Below, one piece after another: positions 11,860 through 23,440 of a DNA stretch of 64,000 bases. The first letter of the stretch is position 1. Every line of letters starts with the position of its first letter. A program made the position numbers and the translations under genes. Below the pieces are notes generated by a model, which ran no database searches, was not told where the DNA came from, and saw only the letters and a list, made by a program, of their open reading frames with translations. Origin of the DNA: Musa acuminata AAA Group (Eukaryota; Streptophyta; Magnoliopsida; Zingiberales; Musaceae); the NCBI RefSeq assembly GCF_036884655.1, contig NC_088339.1:20000001-20064000 (forward strand), given 5' to 3'.

Positions 11860-12520
11860 TATATATGTTGATTATCTAAGTTCACTTCATATTCCTTATA
11901 ATAGTAAAGAGAGATATTTTATCACATTTATAGATTATTTGTTAAGATTTGATTATCTAAGGTCTTAAGTTATTTACATCTTCAGGTGTACATAAATGAG
12001 CCAAGAGATAAATAGATAGAAAAATTAAAAATCATTAGATTTGATAAAAGTGATAAATTTTATGATATTTATGATAAGTCTAATCATAATTTTGGTTCTT
12101 TTGTTAGATTCTAAAAAAAATAAGGAATTCAATAAATCTGACTACATATATCATAGTAGAATAAGATATTAAAAAATGATATTGTACTCTTATAGATATA
12201 GTTAGGAGCATAATAAATAATTCTTCTATACCCGAATTAATTTAAGGAGAAACTTTAAGGATGATTGTATACATTTTGAATAGGACTTCTAGTAAGTCAA
12301 TTTCATTAACTTCTTTTGAGTTATGAACTAGTAGAAAATTCAACTTGAGATATTTACATATTTAGGGTTGTCTCACAGAGATAAAGGTTTTTAATTTATA
12401 TAAAAAAATAAATTCAAGGACTATTTTTAATTATTTTATTATTTATCAAAAAATTCAAAGGGATATAAATTTTATTAATTGAATAATAATACAAGGATAG
12501 TTGAATTTAGTAATGTAAGA
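11860..12520 (+). pseudogene. Copia integrase remnant
   Basis: At 11910-11940 the frame reads R-Y-F-I-T-F-I-D, the start of the integrase core. Near 12025-12080 comes K-I-K-I-I-R-F-D-K-S-D-K-F-Y, where the catalytic-loop R-S-D-R-G-G-E-F is expected. Near 12300-12370 comes S-F-E-L-W-T-S-R-K followed by L-R-Y-L-H-I-W-G-C, the usual copia post-core block. Catalytic residues are altered and stops are present. Confidence 0.75.
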
Positions 12521-12689
12521 TTTTTTTAAAAAAATAGTGAATCTATGGGAGTAAAAATCTCAAAATTTAATCTTGACATTAAGAAGATATAGATTGATAC
12601 TCTTTTATTATTTTATGTTCGAGAGATGGTTGTTTCTTAAATTAATAAATAATTTAATAAAGTTAAATAATAAAATAACATTAGTGAAC

Positions 12690-13650
12690 CCTCACATAAT
12701 ATTAATATAGCTGTTGATGAACTTGTAAAATAATCACAATCGATAATTTTAAGAATATCTTAATGGGAACGAAAACCTACCATTTTTGTTGATTACGTGG
12801 TATATTTATAAGAATTATATTATGATATATGAATTAAAAGAGTCTCTCATTATTTTTATAAGTTATGAAAAATAATGATTCTAAATAATGCTATGATGCA
12901 ATAAAGGAAGAGTTAAAATCAATTGATTAGAATGATATCTAAACACTTATTAAATTATTCAATAATTATAAAAGAGTCTATTATATAAACATAACTCAAA
13001 GGATAATATTGAATAATATAATGATTAGACATCTAAATAAATCGATCATAATGAGATAATTTTTCTTATTTTTTAAATAAACTCATTAAGAATCATTATG
13101 ACATTAATGACTCGTTATTACATTATATGGATATGAAAATAAGTCTTTTGAGATTAATCTAAATGTTTCATAGAGAAAAATAAAATAAAATTTGATATAA
13201 AAATTTAGAAAATCCATTTATGACTTTAAACAACTTTCGAGATAATAATATATAAAGTTTCTTAATATCATTATTTTCTTCAGATTTAAAAAATACTATT
13301 GATCAATATTTATATCTAAATATCAATGGGAGCTAGTTTATTATATTGGTCTATATGTGAATAATATTTTGTTTATCAATAATAATCTTGGTTTATTATA
13401 TCAAATAAAAAAAATTATTAAGAATTTTGAGATGGTTGATATGAATAAAACATCTTAGATACTTGGCATTGAGATATTCAAGGATAAATCTTAAAGATTG
13501 CTAGGACTATATTAGAAAGTGATATATTGATGAAGTTTTGAAGAGATTTAGTATATAGATTTATTCAATAAATGACATAAGTAAAATAATTTAAGCCAAA
13601 ATAAGTATTTTTAAAATGACTTAGAAAAGAATTAAATAAAAAATATTCTT
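12690..13650 (+). pseudogene. Copia reverse transcriptase remnant
   Basis: Near 13205 the frame reads K-S-I-Y-D-F-K-Q, matching the family K-S-I-Y-G-L-K-Q. At about 13350 L-Y-V-N-N-I-L-F replaces the active-site Y-V-D-D. F-E-M-V-D-M and G-I-E-I-F follow. Both catalytic aspartates of the YVDD box are asparagine, which G-to-A changes explain. Confidence 0.8.
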
Positions 13651-13979
13651 TATATATGAGCAGTTTTAAGTTTATTATTTGCTCAAGTTTATACTAAACC
13701 AAATATCAATTTTATAGTCAGAATACTATATATATATTGGATTTACCTAAGAATGAAATACTAAAAAGTTGTAAAAAAAATAATAAGATATCTAAAAGAT
13801 ACAAAAGATTTATATGCTCAAATATATGAAAATAGATTAGCTTGAAATGATAATATTTTAAGATACTAATTTTGTAAATTACCTCGATAGTATGAAGTCC
13901 ATTTTATGCTTTATATTTGTATTAATTAAATGGACGATTTACATGAAAAAATATAAAATAATATGATATTATATTATCA

Positions 13980-14290
13980 ATAATAAAACTGATTTTGTGG
14001 CATGATTTGAGACTACTAATCAAGTTTTATGATTATAAAATTTTATCTCAATACTTGGTATGGCTAAATTCAATTACCAACTCGCTGAAAATATTTTTTG
14101 ACATATTTTAATAATTTTTTTTTTCTCTAAGAATGATAAATACTCTAGTAACTCTACGCATCATAGCATAAAGTACTTAACTATTAAATTAAAAGAGTTC
14201 AGAAATAATTAATATCAATTAAGAAAAATTTTATTATATTAATTGTTGATTCATTTACTTAGGACTTATAACCTAAACTAAAGTGTTCGA
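13980..14290 (+). pseudogene. Copia RNase H remnant
   Basis: Near 14120-14200 the frame reads F-S-K-N-D-K-Y-S-S, then I-K-Y-L-T-I-K, the end of copia RNase H. The closing V-D-S-F-T block near 14245 matches the usual A-D-P-L-T-K-G-L-P area. Confidence 0.75.
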
Positions 14291-14734
14291 AAAAATATGA
14301 TCTTATAATTGAATTTATAAGCAATCCATAAAAGATATATTTGAGTAAACATTATAATTAATATTTTTGTTTACATGCTTAAATTTATTTATTTCTACTA
14401 TCTTGTTCATATTTATATGTGTGCATATTATGGTTGAATATATAAAAATAAATTATAAGGGTTATTTTGTATTTGTATGAAAAATGACTAATAATATTGT
14501 GATATATAGAAAAGAGTATGATATTAATGATATACAACCATTATGATTCGTTTTAGTCTGGTATTATGTTTATTAGACTTGTTGACTTATCTTATAAAAT
14601 TTATATGCACATGTAAATTATTTTTTTAAGTTTCATAATCTAATTAAATAAATTATTTTTAAATAAAATTTTATTTTATTTATTTTAATTTTAAATTTTT
14701 TTATATCTCACCAATTAATAGCTAAGTAGGAGAA

Positions 14735-15196
14735 TATTAGATTATATGATCTTATCTAATTAGGTAAAATATATTATAGATATGATAGGATTCTGATTAA
14801 AACCAATAAAAAGAAAGTCTAATTATGATATAATTCGAAGATAACCTTGATGGAAAAAACTCTTATAATTACTCATTTTATACCACCTACTTTCACCTAT
14901 AAATATAAGTGATCTCCTAGGGACTCAATGTGATTACTTGATATTATTAATAGATTATAATTTTTTTTAATCTTTCCTTAATCATATAAACCATTGAGAG
15001 ATAAAAGGAAAGAAGAAGATGAGTTTAATTCTCTTTTATAGATTGATATCACTTATCTATTTATATATTGGATAAATATTTTCTGAATAATATTAAAAGA
15101 TACATATTGTAAATTTAACTTATTGTTATTTGATTTTAATTTCTGATATTAAATTTTTTTATATAATAATAACACAATAATGATTTTTATGCTACC
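14735..15196 (+). repeat. 3' LTR of decayed copia element
   Basis: It is preceded by a purine-rich tract (AGTAGGAGAA, ending 14734). It begins TATTAG, a decayed TGTTAG, and resembles 8640-9051. A TATA-like CTATAAATATAAG lies near 14897. Confidence 0.65.
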
Positions 15197-15357
15197 GGGA
15201 TGAGGTTAGGCATACAGCCAAACAATTCTACAATGTACATGATTTAGATCAATATGCACATAGCTTATCTATATGATAAAAAGACATGTTGGTCACATAA
15301 CTATTTACGCTGTCCATTGATGTCATATGATATCAGCTCAAGTTTACTTGTGTATGA

Positions 15358-15764
15358 CTATGAACGCCTGATCACACTGACTGCTCTGACCTCAACATGT
15401 TGTCTGCCGTCGCTTTGAGAGTGCACAGCAAGAGCAGTGAGCCTTCTCCAGTCGTTGGACATTATCCCGGCAAGACACTGACAAAGAGCCCAGCATGGTT
15501 GGAAGTTCAGCTGGTCTTTTATTGTCGTTTGTCAGTTGATAATGATCTCCCATTCTTCCTTCAGATTGGTCACCTTCTTACCTTTCTCGGCATGCCTCTC
15601 AATCTCAAATGCCGTGGGAAAAATTGCATAATTATTGAGAGGATTATAGGAAGGATCTGTCTCCCAGCCTTCAGCCAGTGCTTCACTATTCTGAAACATG
15701 TTGGCGGTAGGCAAATTATTCCTCTATGTTTGGCAGGAACTCCAACTGCATCGAGTCCATCAGC
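15358..15764 (-). pseudogene. LCAT4-like last exon, frameshifted
   Basis: On the minus strand an acceptor (TTGCAG) opens the exon at 15764. It encodes the C-terminal part of plant lecithin:cholesterol acyltransferase-like 4 / phospholipase A1: D-G-L-D-A-V, then H-R-G-I-I, which holds the catalytic histidine region, then H-W-L-K-A-G. A one-base loss near 15668 shifts the frame, after which it continues as D-P-S-Y-N-P-L-N-N-Y and E-E-W-E-I. A TGA follows at 15534-15532, and the family's closing R-Q-H-V-E-V-R-A-V-S-V appears downstream (to about 15370), ending at a TAG at 15360-15358. So it keeps family order but has at least one frameshift and one premature stop. The matching first exon is at 22397-22637. 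Confidence 0.75.
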
Positions 15765-17399
15765 CTGCAAGATAGCAGCATGCTCACAATCATATTTTAA
15801 CAAATAATCTTATCCTGTGGTTTATCATATAATAACAATAAATTCTGGCCCTGTTCTTTGGTTTCAGCATAGTGTTCCAATTTGCCACATTCTAGCATCT
15901 GCTTGAGTTTTTCAAAATATGAAAATCAAATGCGAGTAATAAAATTAAAATTATATTTTATATCATTTTATTCATTTACAATCTGGGCATTCAAAGGCCA
16001 AGCATTTTCGGCCAACACTAAGTACTTCAGTCAAACTAGAGAACCAAGGTTCATAACTCCTCTCTCATAATTATTGCTCTATTTCTCGCCACTGCAGTTT
16101 CTCATCGTCCATCTTACTGAACTCTCACTGCATCACTCTTTCCCTCTCGCTGAAGCCCTACACAATAGCTCACTGATCAACATGGACGAAATCATGATGC
16201 CTGCTCTTTGGCTCGGACTCTCACCATGATTCACAGTTTCTATATTCAGACTAGCTAAAAGTTGGATCCTCCAAGAACCCAATCTCCAACTTCATATTTT
16301 TATTTCTACCATACTTACATAAGCTGCTCCCGAGAAATCCAATTCTATAGATTATCTACGGAGCTCAGGAAAATAACTTCAAAGTTTTCTAAGAATGTAA
16401 AAGTTTCTATAACATAAATGTACCTGCATTTTGAATATCCACATCTTTAACATATGCTGTCGACTAGGATACGTTCAAGCCAACTGACTTGGATTAGCAT
16501 TTTTATTTTTTTTATCTTTTGAGAAGAAATTACTGGTTGAATACTGTAAATATTGATATAACTATTTATTCATTATTCCAACTACAAAAATTCACTCAGC
16601 ATCTTTTCCATCAAGCGACTGTATCGAGAGAGCAGAAAAAAAATTCTACTGATTCTAGAATCATAATTGATAAGATCATTTAGTCTCATATTGGTTAAGG
16701 AGCATGTGAACGAAGGACTCATAAGTTCGTCATATCTCTCTTACCCTTGGAGATTTATTTTAGAGCTCACGGACAAAACAGTACGAGTACGCCCATCATC
16801 CAAAGCGGATAATTTTTTATGAACTTTATGGCCATCAATGACCGATCGACTAAATTGTCCCTTATCAATGATCAAAATTGTATCTAAACTGAAACTAAGC
16901 ATTAAAAATATATAAAATAATGGCAAAATTTCTTTTTTACTTGCGATTCCTTCCGATCTCAAAAGAATTCATATTTGTTGAAGCAAACTTATTTTCATGT
17001 TTTCTCCGAGCACTCACTAGTCATCAAATTTCTAAATTTAGCTGGCTAGAAAACTCTAGCAATACCAAATGGTTAGGAGGTCTTTTAACAAATACGAGAA
17101 TTTTCTCAATATAAAATTTGCATTCGACTAAATAGCAAACTCAAAACATCAAATTCGGAGAATATGCGGTGATAGAAAAAAATCCCTTGTATGACTTGGG
17201 TGTCTTGGGAAAAAAAGTTGTCCAGAAGGCATTCCAAACTGCCTTAAATTGCCACCATTTTTGAATCAGTTTAGCAATTCTTACAGCAAGAGTGCCTATG
17301 GAAAACATCTAATTTAGTCATTTTCCTTCTGTTTAGATAACTTAAGATTGGTAAATCCATGTGCGACGATTAATTTAACTTAAAGAGCAGCGTCTTCTA
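15765..17399. other. No supported gene (remnant of the LCAT4-like locus)
   Basis: This lies between the last LCAT4-like exon and the inserted LTR element. I looked for the missing lipase exons on the minus strand (serine motif G-H-S-M-G-G, and G-Y-D-F-R) and saw none. Short frames at 15882-16070, 16741-16962 and 16920-17114 have no family features. Confidence 0.45.
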
Positions 17400-17886
17400 T
17401 GTTGCGGTAAAAACTCAACAATAAAAATTAAATCTGATTTGGTTAATAAAATAAAAATAACAATAATTAGAAATCACCTGGAATCATAAGGAATAATTTC
17501 ATGCATTTGTGCAGGTTCATGTTTGAATCCATTCTCCAAGAATAGGACTGGTATTCTTCCGTTGCAAGCACAACCATAGGAGTTGACTTAGTATCACCAG
17601 CAAAGAAGAATTGAGGAAGATTGTAAAAAAAATTAGAGGAGATTTTCTAAAGAAAAAAAATCTTAAAAGCGAGAAGAAGGGGACTCTTCAACACCTAAAC
17701 CAAGCAATAGATCCTCGAGCAATAATTATCCAAATGACTATGTGTAATCATAGCAATAAATCTAATTAAAACATCAAATAAAACAAAAAAATAATCGATA
17801 TAATTAAATAATTAAAAATAAATAAATAGGTAAAACATAAACAAAAAAAAAATTGAGATTTCTTTTTGAAAATAAAATCTCTAGCA
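17400..17886. repeat. Left LTR copy of the element in the LCAT4-like locus
   Basis: It shares with 21719-22265 the blocks CAATAAAAATTAAATC, GAATC(C/A)(A/G)TTCTCCAAGAATA-like text, ACCAAGCAA(T/C)AGATCCTC and ATAAAATCTCTA at the end. Confidence 0.65.
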
Positions 17887-19690
17887 ATTCCCCATGAAGC
17901 TCAAAATTTTTAATAAATATAATTATTAAAATATAAAATATTTATTAAAACAAATTGCTTGAATGCTCGCAATGGGTGAAGTGTCCTTAGAGACTTAAAA
18001 CTTCACTTAGTATGATACTTTCGATTTAAAAAAAACAGAGTAAACTAGATCTTGAATTATGTTCTTTTTAGTCTATTTTTCAACAATCATATACAGAATT
18101 TCTAGGGATTGCCTAAAACATTTGTTGTGGTCATATACGATCACACTTTCGTATAGGAGAGTTTGGATATGTATATAATTAGATCTTATAAAAAATATCG
18201 CTCGACTTTTTAAGAGCTATATTATTCCTATACCTCTACAAAGGAAGCCAAGAATTACTATAAAGATAGGGGTTGGAGTTAAACTCTAGCACTAATATCA
18301 TTTTCATATTTTATTTTTTGATATGCTCCTTGGCTAACTAATAAACTTGTTATTACCCCATTAAACCTCCTTCGAAGGATATCCACTGAAGTTGAGATTC
18401 TACCAGTGGAAGACCCATTATAAGCTAACCTATCCCTTTCGATGATATTAGGATAATAATGCTTTCTCTATATGCCTATATAAAAGAGATAATTGATAAT
18501 GAATACACTATATATATAAATATATTTCATAAGCATGATCTTAATGCTAAACAAATTCAATTTGCTTGGATGCTGATACAATAAATAAAATAATAAATAT
18601 CATCATTTTTATGTATTTACTCCATATTTCTAATATTATAAAAAGACAACACATTAATTACATATTCTAATTTTATTTCACTTATTTTACTTCACAACAG
18701 CAGGTTTAAAGTTACAAACAAAAGTCTGATGTATTATGATTATCATTTACTCTTAATATGTTTTTTGTAAAGAAGAAATAATGACCACTCTTGGAAGTAA
18801 TATGTTATGATTAGTATTTCATATGCAATTTAATATAAATTTTGCTAGTAATTGCAAAATATTTTCCATACAAGTTTCCAATGAAAGTGTCTATATCTTT
18901 ATTTTCATAGCCCCCACATTTCAAACGTTAGTAGAAGCATAAAAAAATTTGTTATGACAAATATATTACTTTATACATCATGAGATTAGAAAAGGAGCAA
19001 ATAAACGACATAAGATTTGGGTTTCTTTAACGCATAGCTTTGTATTTAAGCCTCCACTAGACTCATGCTTTTCTGAGAACCTGATTTTGTTCACTTGAAT
19101 AATATGAAAATGGGTTAAATAATCTTACATGATTAACAATAGTAATTTATTAAATAGTACGTACTAAACATACTATACTTACCAAGAACAAAAAAATAAA
19201 ACTTTATTCGTCTAATCATACACTTGAAGCTATAAGAAGCATACCAACCAGAATTAAAATAAAAGAAACCAGAGACAATGCATACAATATCATGTCTGTT
19301 GGGTTTAGATGTTTTAAAGATTATTTATTAGAACAAATTTAAAATAGTAAAGCTCTGTTCCCTCTTAGCTTAAATAGAAAAGCAAGAGCATTAGCATGTA
19401 AGTCATGCGACAATAACAACTATAAATTAACAGAAAAGCAAGTAATTTAGTTATAAGAATAACGAGTTACTTTAGAGGTTGACAAGTCCAATATGCAATT
19501 GTAAGTAATATCAAGATGTTTACAATCTATTTTTTTTATAATGCTAATTCAAGTGTGTCAAGTTGCCCTGGCCCAATAAGTAGGATCAAGAAACAAAATA
19601 GAAATACATGGCTCCATGACATGATGTTAGAACATAAATTAGTCAACAACAAAATTACTCAATAACTTCTCCCTCTGTGTAGATGGTTCT
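17887..19690. other. AT-rich internal DNA of the element, no gene
   Basis: AT-rich sequence without a family-like frame. Nothing further can be assigned. Confidence 0.4.
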
Positions 19691-19759
19691 CTTTCTTTGG
19701 TCGGCGATGTTGCTTGAGCTGATCATGATGACTTCACTGTTGGTGGGGCACTTATCAGG

Positions 19760-20280
19760 CCGGGTCCTCGGGGAACTTGATGTCAGGGTGGTCGTACTTG
19801 ACTTTAGAGATCACAAGTTCATAGCTAAAGGCAAAGGAGTTATGCCCCAACCTTGATAATCCCTTCTTGAAGCCCTAAGAAGCCTTATACTTCTCTACCC
19901 CACATACTTTGATCTTTGCTTCTCGATCATCCACCTCCTCCAATTGCTGAGCCATGGCATCAATTGCATGGTAGAGGTTGCCGACTTCCATCTTCAAAGT
20001 GAAGTTCTCCTGCCCAAGGTGCTCCACCTCAGCCTCGGCGTCTAGGGTTCGATGGTACTCCTAAGTTGCTGTTGCCTTTGCTACCTCAGTCGCCTTCTGT
20101 GCTATCTCCGCTCGCTGTCGCAAGATGGTAGTCTTGGCCTCGAGCTCACACTCCACTTCGCCAACCCTGGTCTGGCGTTGGGCTAGCTCCTACTCGACTA
20201 GAGACTACGTGGCAATTGCATTGTACCGCTCCTTAAGGGATGCCACCTCTTGGAGGAGGCTCCCACCGACAGCCATCGAG
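19760..20280 (-). pseudogene. Retrotransposon-type coiled-coil protein, broken by four TAG stops
   Basis: The minus frame reads as a glutamate-, lysine- and alanine-rich coiled coil, for example E-V-E-C-E-L-E-A-K and A-M-A-Q-Q-L-E-E-V-D. It is followed by K-V-K-Y-D-H-P-D-I-K-F-P-E-D, a block I associate with gag-like proteins in plant gypsy elements. Four in-frame TAG codons interrupt it, and each can be explained by a C-to-T or G-to-A change from CAG or TGG. The frame ends in TGA near 19760. It is no longer coding. GC content is higher than in the surrounding DNA. Confidence 0.7.
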
Positions 20281-20393
20281 TCCTGAGCAAAAAAGGAGAT
20301 CATCAGTTGTTGATGTTGCATCCACCAATCTCAAGTCAAAATAAATTCTAAGCGTAAGGTCGATTAAGAGAAAACAAATACTTATACACACAC

Positions 20394-20395
<2 letters not shown>

Positions 20396-20435
<40 letters not shown>

Positions 20436-20488
20436 ATATATACATGTATATATATATACATATACATGTATATATATACATATAAACA
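20396..20488. repeat. (AT)n/(ATGT)n microsatellite
   Basis: About 90 bases of AT dinucleotides interrupted by ACATGT. A minus-strand frame across it (20233-20481) is an artefact. Confidence 0.9.
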
Positions 20489-20489
20489 A

Positions 20490-21325
20490 GAATTCTTGAG
20501 AAGTTGAGGAGTTTGTATAATCCGAGGAAACAGGATGCAGAAATAATCGATAAAAGATAATTTTAATTAACAGATGATAAGTTCCTACAAACTAGCAAAA
20601 AGAAGGTTAACTTCAAGGAAGGTGTTTGTTGGTCAGTATCACGATAGAAACTAATGCAGACAAAGCAAAATGGAAACAAAGGATTCAGATAATTCCCTTT
20701 GATGGTTTTTAAAAACACATATAGACTTTTATCTCCAGAATGAATCTACCATAAGGCATGCTAGCAGCCTTAGCTGCCAAGCCTAGCAATATCTCATTAA
20801 TGTTAGATCAAGCTAGATGGTGAGAAATAACAAATTGCCCCTAGGCAATAGCTTTTACATACTCTTTTAGTGAGATTCAACTAAGTACATATTAAATAAC
20901 CTTCTAATTCAATCTTCAATTCAAACATAAGCTTTGGACTATTTCTGTTTTTCTTTGTCAAACAAAAAAAAGACGTAATCTTATCTTGTTAGGTTGTTAA
21001 AACAGGTACAGGAGAAAAGAAAAAAAGAGTATCATAATTTATCATGAGAAAAAAGTCATTATGTGCAGTAGAAAAACAAACTTCATTCATTATTAGGCAA
21101 CATCAATAATGTTTTCTCTAAGAAATAAAGGAGAAGGGCTAACAAGCAAAATGAAACAAGTTTGGGAACAAGAAAGGGAGATAAATAAATTCAACGGATG
21201 CCAGCACTAAGAAGTACTGAGAGAATATGAGAAAGTAATTCCCCATATCTAGTACTTCTTATAACAATAAAAAATAGATATACAAAATTTCCTATACACA
21301 GTCTCAAAATTTCTTTTGTTGATAT
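20490..21325. other. Internal DNA of the element, no gene
   Basis: AT-rich sequence between the microsatellite and the inverted LTR copy. No family-like frame found. Confidence 0.4.
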
Positions 21326-21560
21326 TTTATCAATTTATTTATTTCCTTTTAATTATTTAATTATGTTTGTTACTTTTCTTTGGTTTCTTTGACGTTTTAA
21401 TTAGATTTATTGGCTATGATTACTTGGTATAGGTGTGGAAGAGTCCTCTCTTCTCGTTTCTAAGATTCTTCTCTCTAAGAAATCTTCTCTAAGATTTTCC
21501 ATAATCTTCCTTGTTTCTTCTTTTTCTTTTACCTAAGAAATGAAAAATCATATGCTCCAA
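21325..21560 (-). repeat. Inverted partial copy of the LTR
   Basis: The text at 21333-21545 (ATTTATTTATTTCC through TTTCTAAGATTCTTC) is the reverse complement of part of the right LTR, about 21950-22210. Shared blocks include TTTTAATT(A/G)GATTTATTGGCTAT and GTTTCTAAGATTCTT. It faces the right LTR across about 160 bases. Confidence 0.65.
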
Positions 21561-21718
21561 TATCTTAGCTTTCAAGGACAAAGACAATCACATTATTTAC
21601 ATCAAGGACAAAAAGAAGAGATTTTGAACGGGAACTATACACCCATTAGTTCAAAGTCAAAAGAAATTGGTAGGAAAAGGAACCCCATTTGATGAAATTG
21701 GATTTTCATTCTTTAGAT

Positions 21719-22265
21719 TGTTGGGGTAAAATATGAACAATAAAAATTAAATCCAATCCAATTAATAAAATAAAAAACAAAAAGAATTTGAAATCACTTG
21801 GAATCACTATCAGTTGTCCTGAAGAATGATTCCACCGCTTCGAGCAGGTTTATAATTGAATCCGTCCCCAAGAATAAGATCGATATTCTTCTATTGAGAG
21901 CACGACTATAGAAGATTAACACAGTATCACAAGCAAAAGGAGCAACATCAAATAAAAAGAAGAATCAAGAAATATTTTAAAAAATCTTAGAAGAGATTTC
22001 TTCGAGACAAGAATCTTAGAAACAAGAAGAGAAACTCTTTGATAACTAAACCAAGCAACAGATCCTCTTTATATAAAAAAGTTAATGTGCAACTGCTCAA
22101 ACAATAATCATCCAAATGGGTATGTGTAGTTATAGCCAATAAATCCAATTAAAACATCAAATAAATTTTTTAAAAAATGAACATAATTAAATATAAAAAA
22201 TAAATAAATAGATAAAAGATAAATATTTTTTTTGAAATTCTATTTTTTAAATAAAATCTCTAACC
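21719..22265. repeat. Right LTR copy of the element in the LCAT4-like locus
   Basis: Direct repeat partner of 17400-17886, somewhat longer and diverged. It ends about 130 bases from the donor site of the LCAT4-like first exon. Confidence 0.65.
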
Positions 22266-22396
22266 CTCTATACATTCTATGTGATATTTGAAAAAGGCAA
22301 GCACAAATACTTATCGTGCCTTCAAAATTACTGCAGTTTATTGCCTCATTTAAAAGAACTGGGGAGAAAGGAAATGCAGAAATATCAAAATTTTAC

Positions 22397-22637
22397 CGGT
22401 AGAAGGATCAAATTCCGACCAGACATTCGCCCGAAACTCATGATCGGCGCCAATAATAATCCGCACCCACATCCGCTCCTCCTTCCCATTATCATCGGCG
22501 GTCAGTATCGACTCCGCGATCCCGGGAACCAGCAGCACGGGATCAAGATTAGGGTCCACGAGCGGCTGCTGCTTCTTCGTCAATCTCAACCACAACTCGA
22601 TCGACCGTATCAGATCCTCCATCACAACCATCCGCAC
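22397..22637 (-). pseudogene. LCAT4-like (phospholipase A1 type) first exon
   Basis: The minus frame from ATG 22637 reads the N terminus of plant lecithin:cholesterol acyltransferase-like 4. It has E-D-L-I-R-S-I-E-L-W-L, then D-P-V-L-L-V-P-G-I (residues about 32-40), then E-R-M-W-V-R-I and G-A-D-H-E-F, then F-D-P-S-T-G at the donor (CCG|GTAAAA, 22397/22396). These enzymes are alpha/beta-hydrolases acting on phospholipid acyl chains. The usual P-G-I-G-G-S segment near the oxyanion hole reads P-G-I-A-E-S here, and one extra isoleucine sits in W-V-R-I-I-I-G. The next exons, including the catalytic serine, are not found in the 7 kb to the left. A frameshifted last exon is at 15358-15764. The open first exon could still be transcribed, but a full enzyme cannot come from this locus as it stands. 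Confidence 0.75.
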
Positions 22638-22639
22638 CG

Positions 22640-23440
22640 AGACCGGACCAACCAGATTAACCTAAACGAGTGCAGAAACCTCGAATGAGAAGCGATCTTG
22701 CGGAGAAAATTGGGTGTAAGGTTTAGGTTTTGGGGAAGGGAAGAGAAAGGGGAAGGGGATTGAACAGGTCGACTATATGAAATTGATTTGATCTCAGCCG
22801 TTGGATCAGTAGTCCTCGTTGATTCAGGTCGTTATACGTCGCTAAAACGGCCCTAAGCCGAGCGGTCGCACGACCGTCGCAAATGTCACCGACCGAAGGA
22901 GCGACACGAACAAATGAGAGGTGAGGAGGTGACCGAGTTATCTCTAGCAGTCGGTGCAACGACAGCCGCAAGTTGCGGCGGATCAAACACCGGATTCAAT
23001 TTGGGTCAAGCTCGAGTCCGTATCATGGTCCAATCTTGTAGCTCATGTTGCAAATGATTGATGCCACTGGATCGGATTTGTATGGAAATATATGTGCCTA
23101 ACTGATCTAAGTTATATTACATTAGATTACAATCAATCGGATTAAGGTATGTGTTATTGATTAAAATAAATATTAAGTCGGGTTTGAAATAGAGTCAAAT
23201 TCGCTAATAATAATAGATGTGGCAATTGAGCTTTATTATGTTACAGCATAATTTTTTCCTTGTTATCAATATTCATGCTTACTGAATTGCTAACTATAAT
23301 ATATTGTTTCTTGTTATATATTTGACTGATTTATTGTCCACCAACCACGTGCGAAGCACGTGTGCAAAAACAGCTAAATGCTTCTGGATCATGTGAGCGC
23401 TACATGCCGATGAACATCACGTGTGTAGCACCTGCTCCGG
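22640..23440. other. Intergenic region between divergent genes
   Basis: The stretch separates the minus-strand LCAT4-like first exon from the plus-strand LYR gene leader. It has a GC-richer segment (22780-22990) and three CACGTG boxes near 23346-23423. No coding sequence recognised. Confidence 0.5.
23346..23423 (+). promoter_or_regulatory. Three G-boxes (CACGTG)
   Basis: CACGTG occurs at 23346-23351, 23357-23362 and 23418-23423. G-boxes bind bZIP and bHLH factors, as in abscisic acid and light responses. The position upstream of the probable LYR gene leader suggests a promoter role. Inference. Confidence 0.55.

Larger units (their letters stand above)
8640..15196 (+). mobile_element. Highly decayed full-length Ty1/copia retrotransposon
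   Basis: Two related LTRs, a primer-binding site remnant, and gag, integrase, reverse transcriptase and RNase H remnants occur in copia order on the plus strand. Stops and small indels are everywhere, and the sequence is extremely AT-rich with almost no CG dinucleotides. That is what long-term deamination of methylated cytosine produces. No frame is functional. The sub-parts are listed separately. Confidence 0.85.
17400..22265. mobile_element. LTR-flanked element inserted in the LCAT4-like gene
   Basis: Two direct repeats of about 490-550 bp, both starting TGTTG(C/G)GGTAAAA, flank 3.8 kb of internal DNA. The internal DNA has a broken coiled-coil frame on the minus strand and a partial inverted copy of the LTR. 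No reverse transcriptase or integrase was seen, so it is non-autonomous or heavily eroded. Neither a clean primer-binding site nor a target duplication was found, so the boundaries and orientation are tentative. Confidence 0.55.

Noticed and set aside
20233..20481. A minus frame rich in tyrosine and isoleucine
   Set aside because: It translates an AT microsatellite.
22281..22688. A 135-codon plus-strand frame
   Set aside because: Antisense to the LCAT4-like first exon and lacking any family motif.
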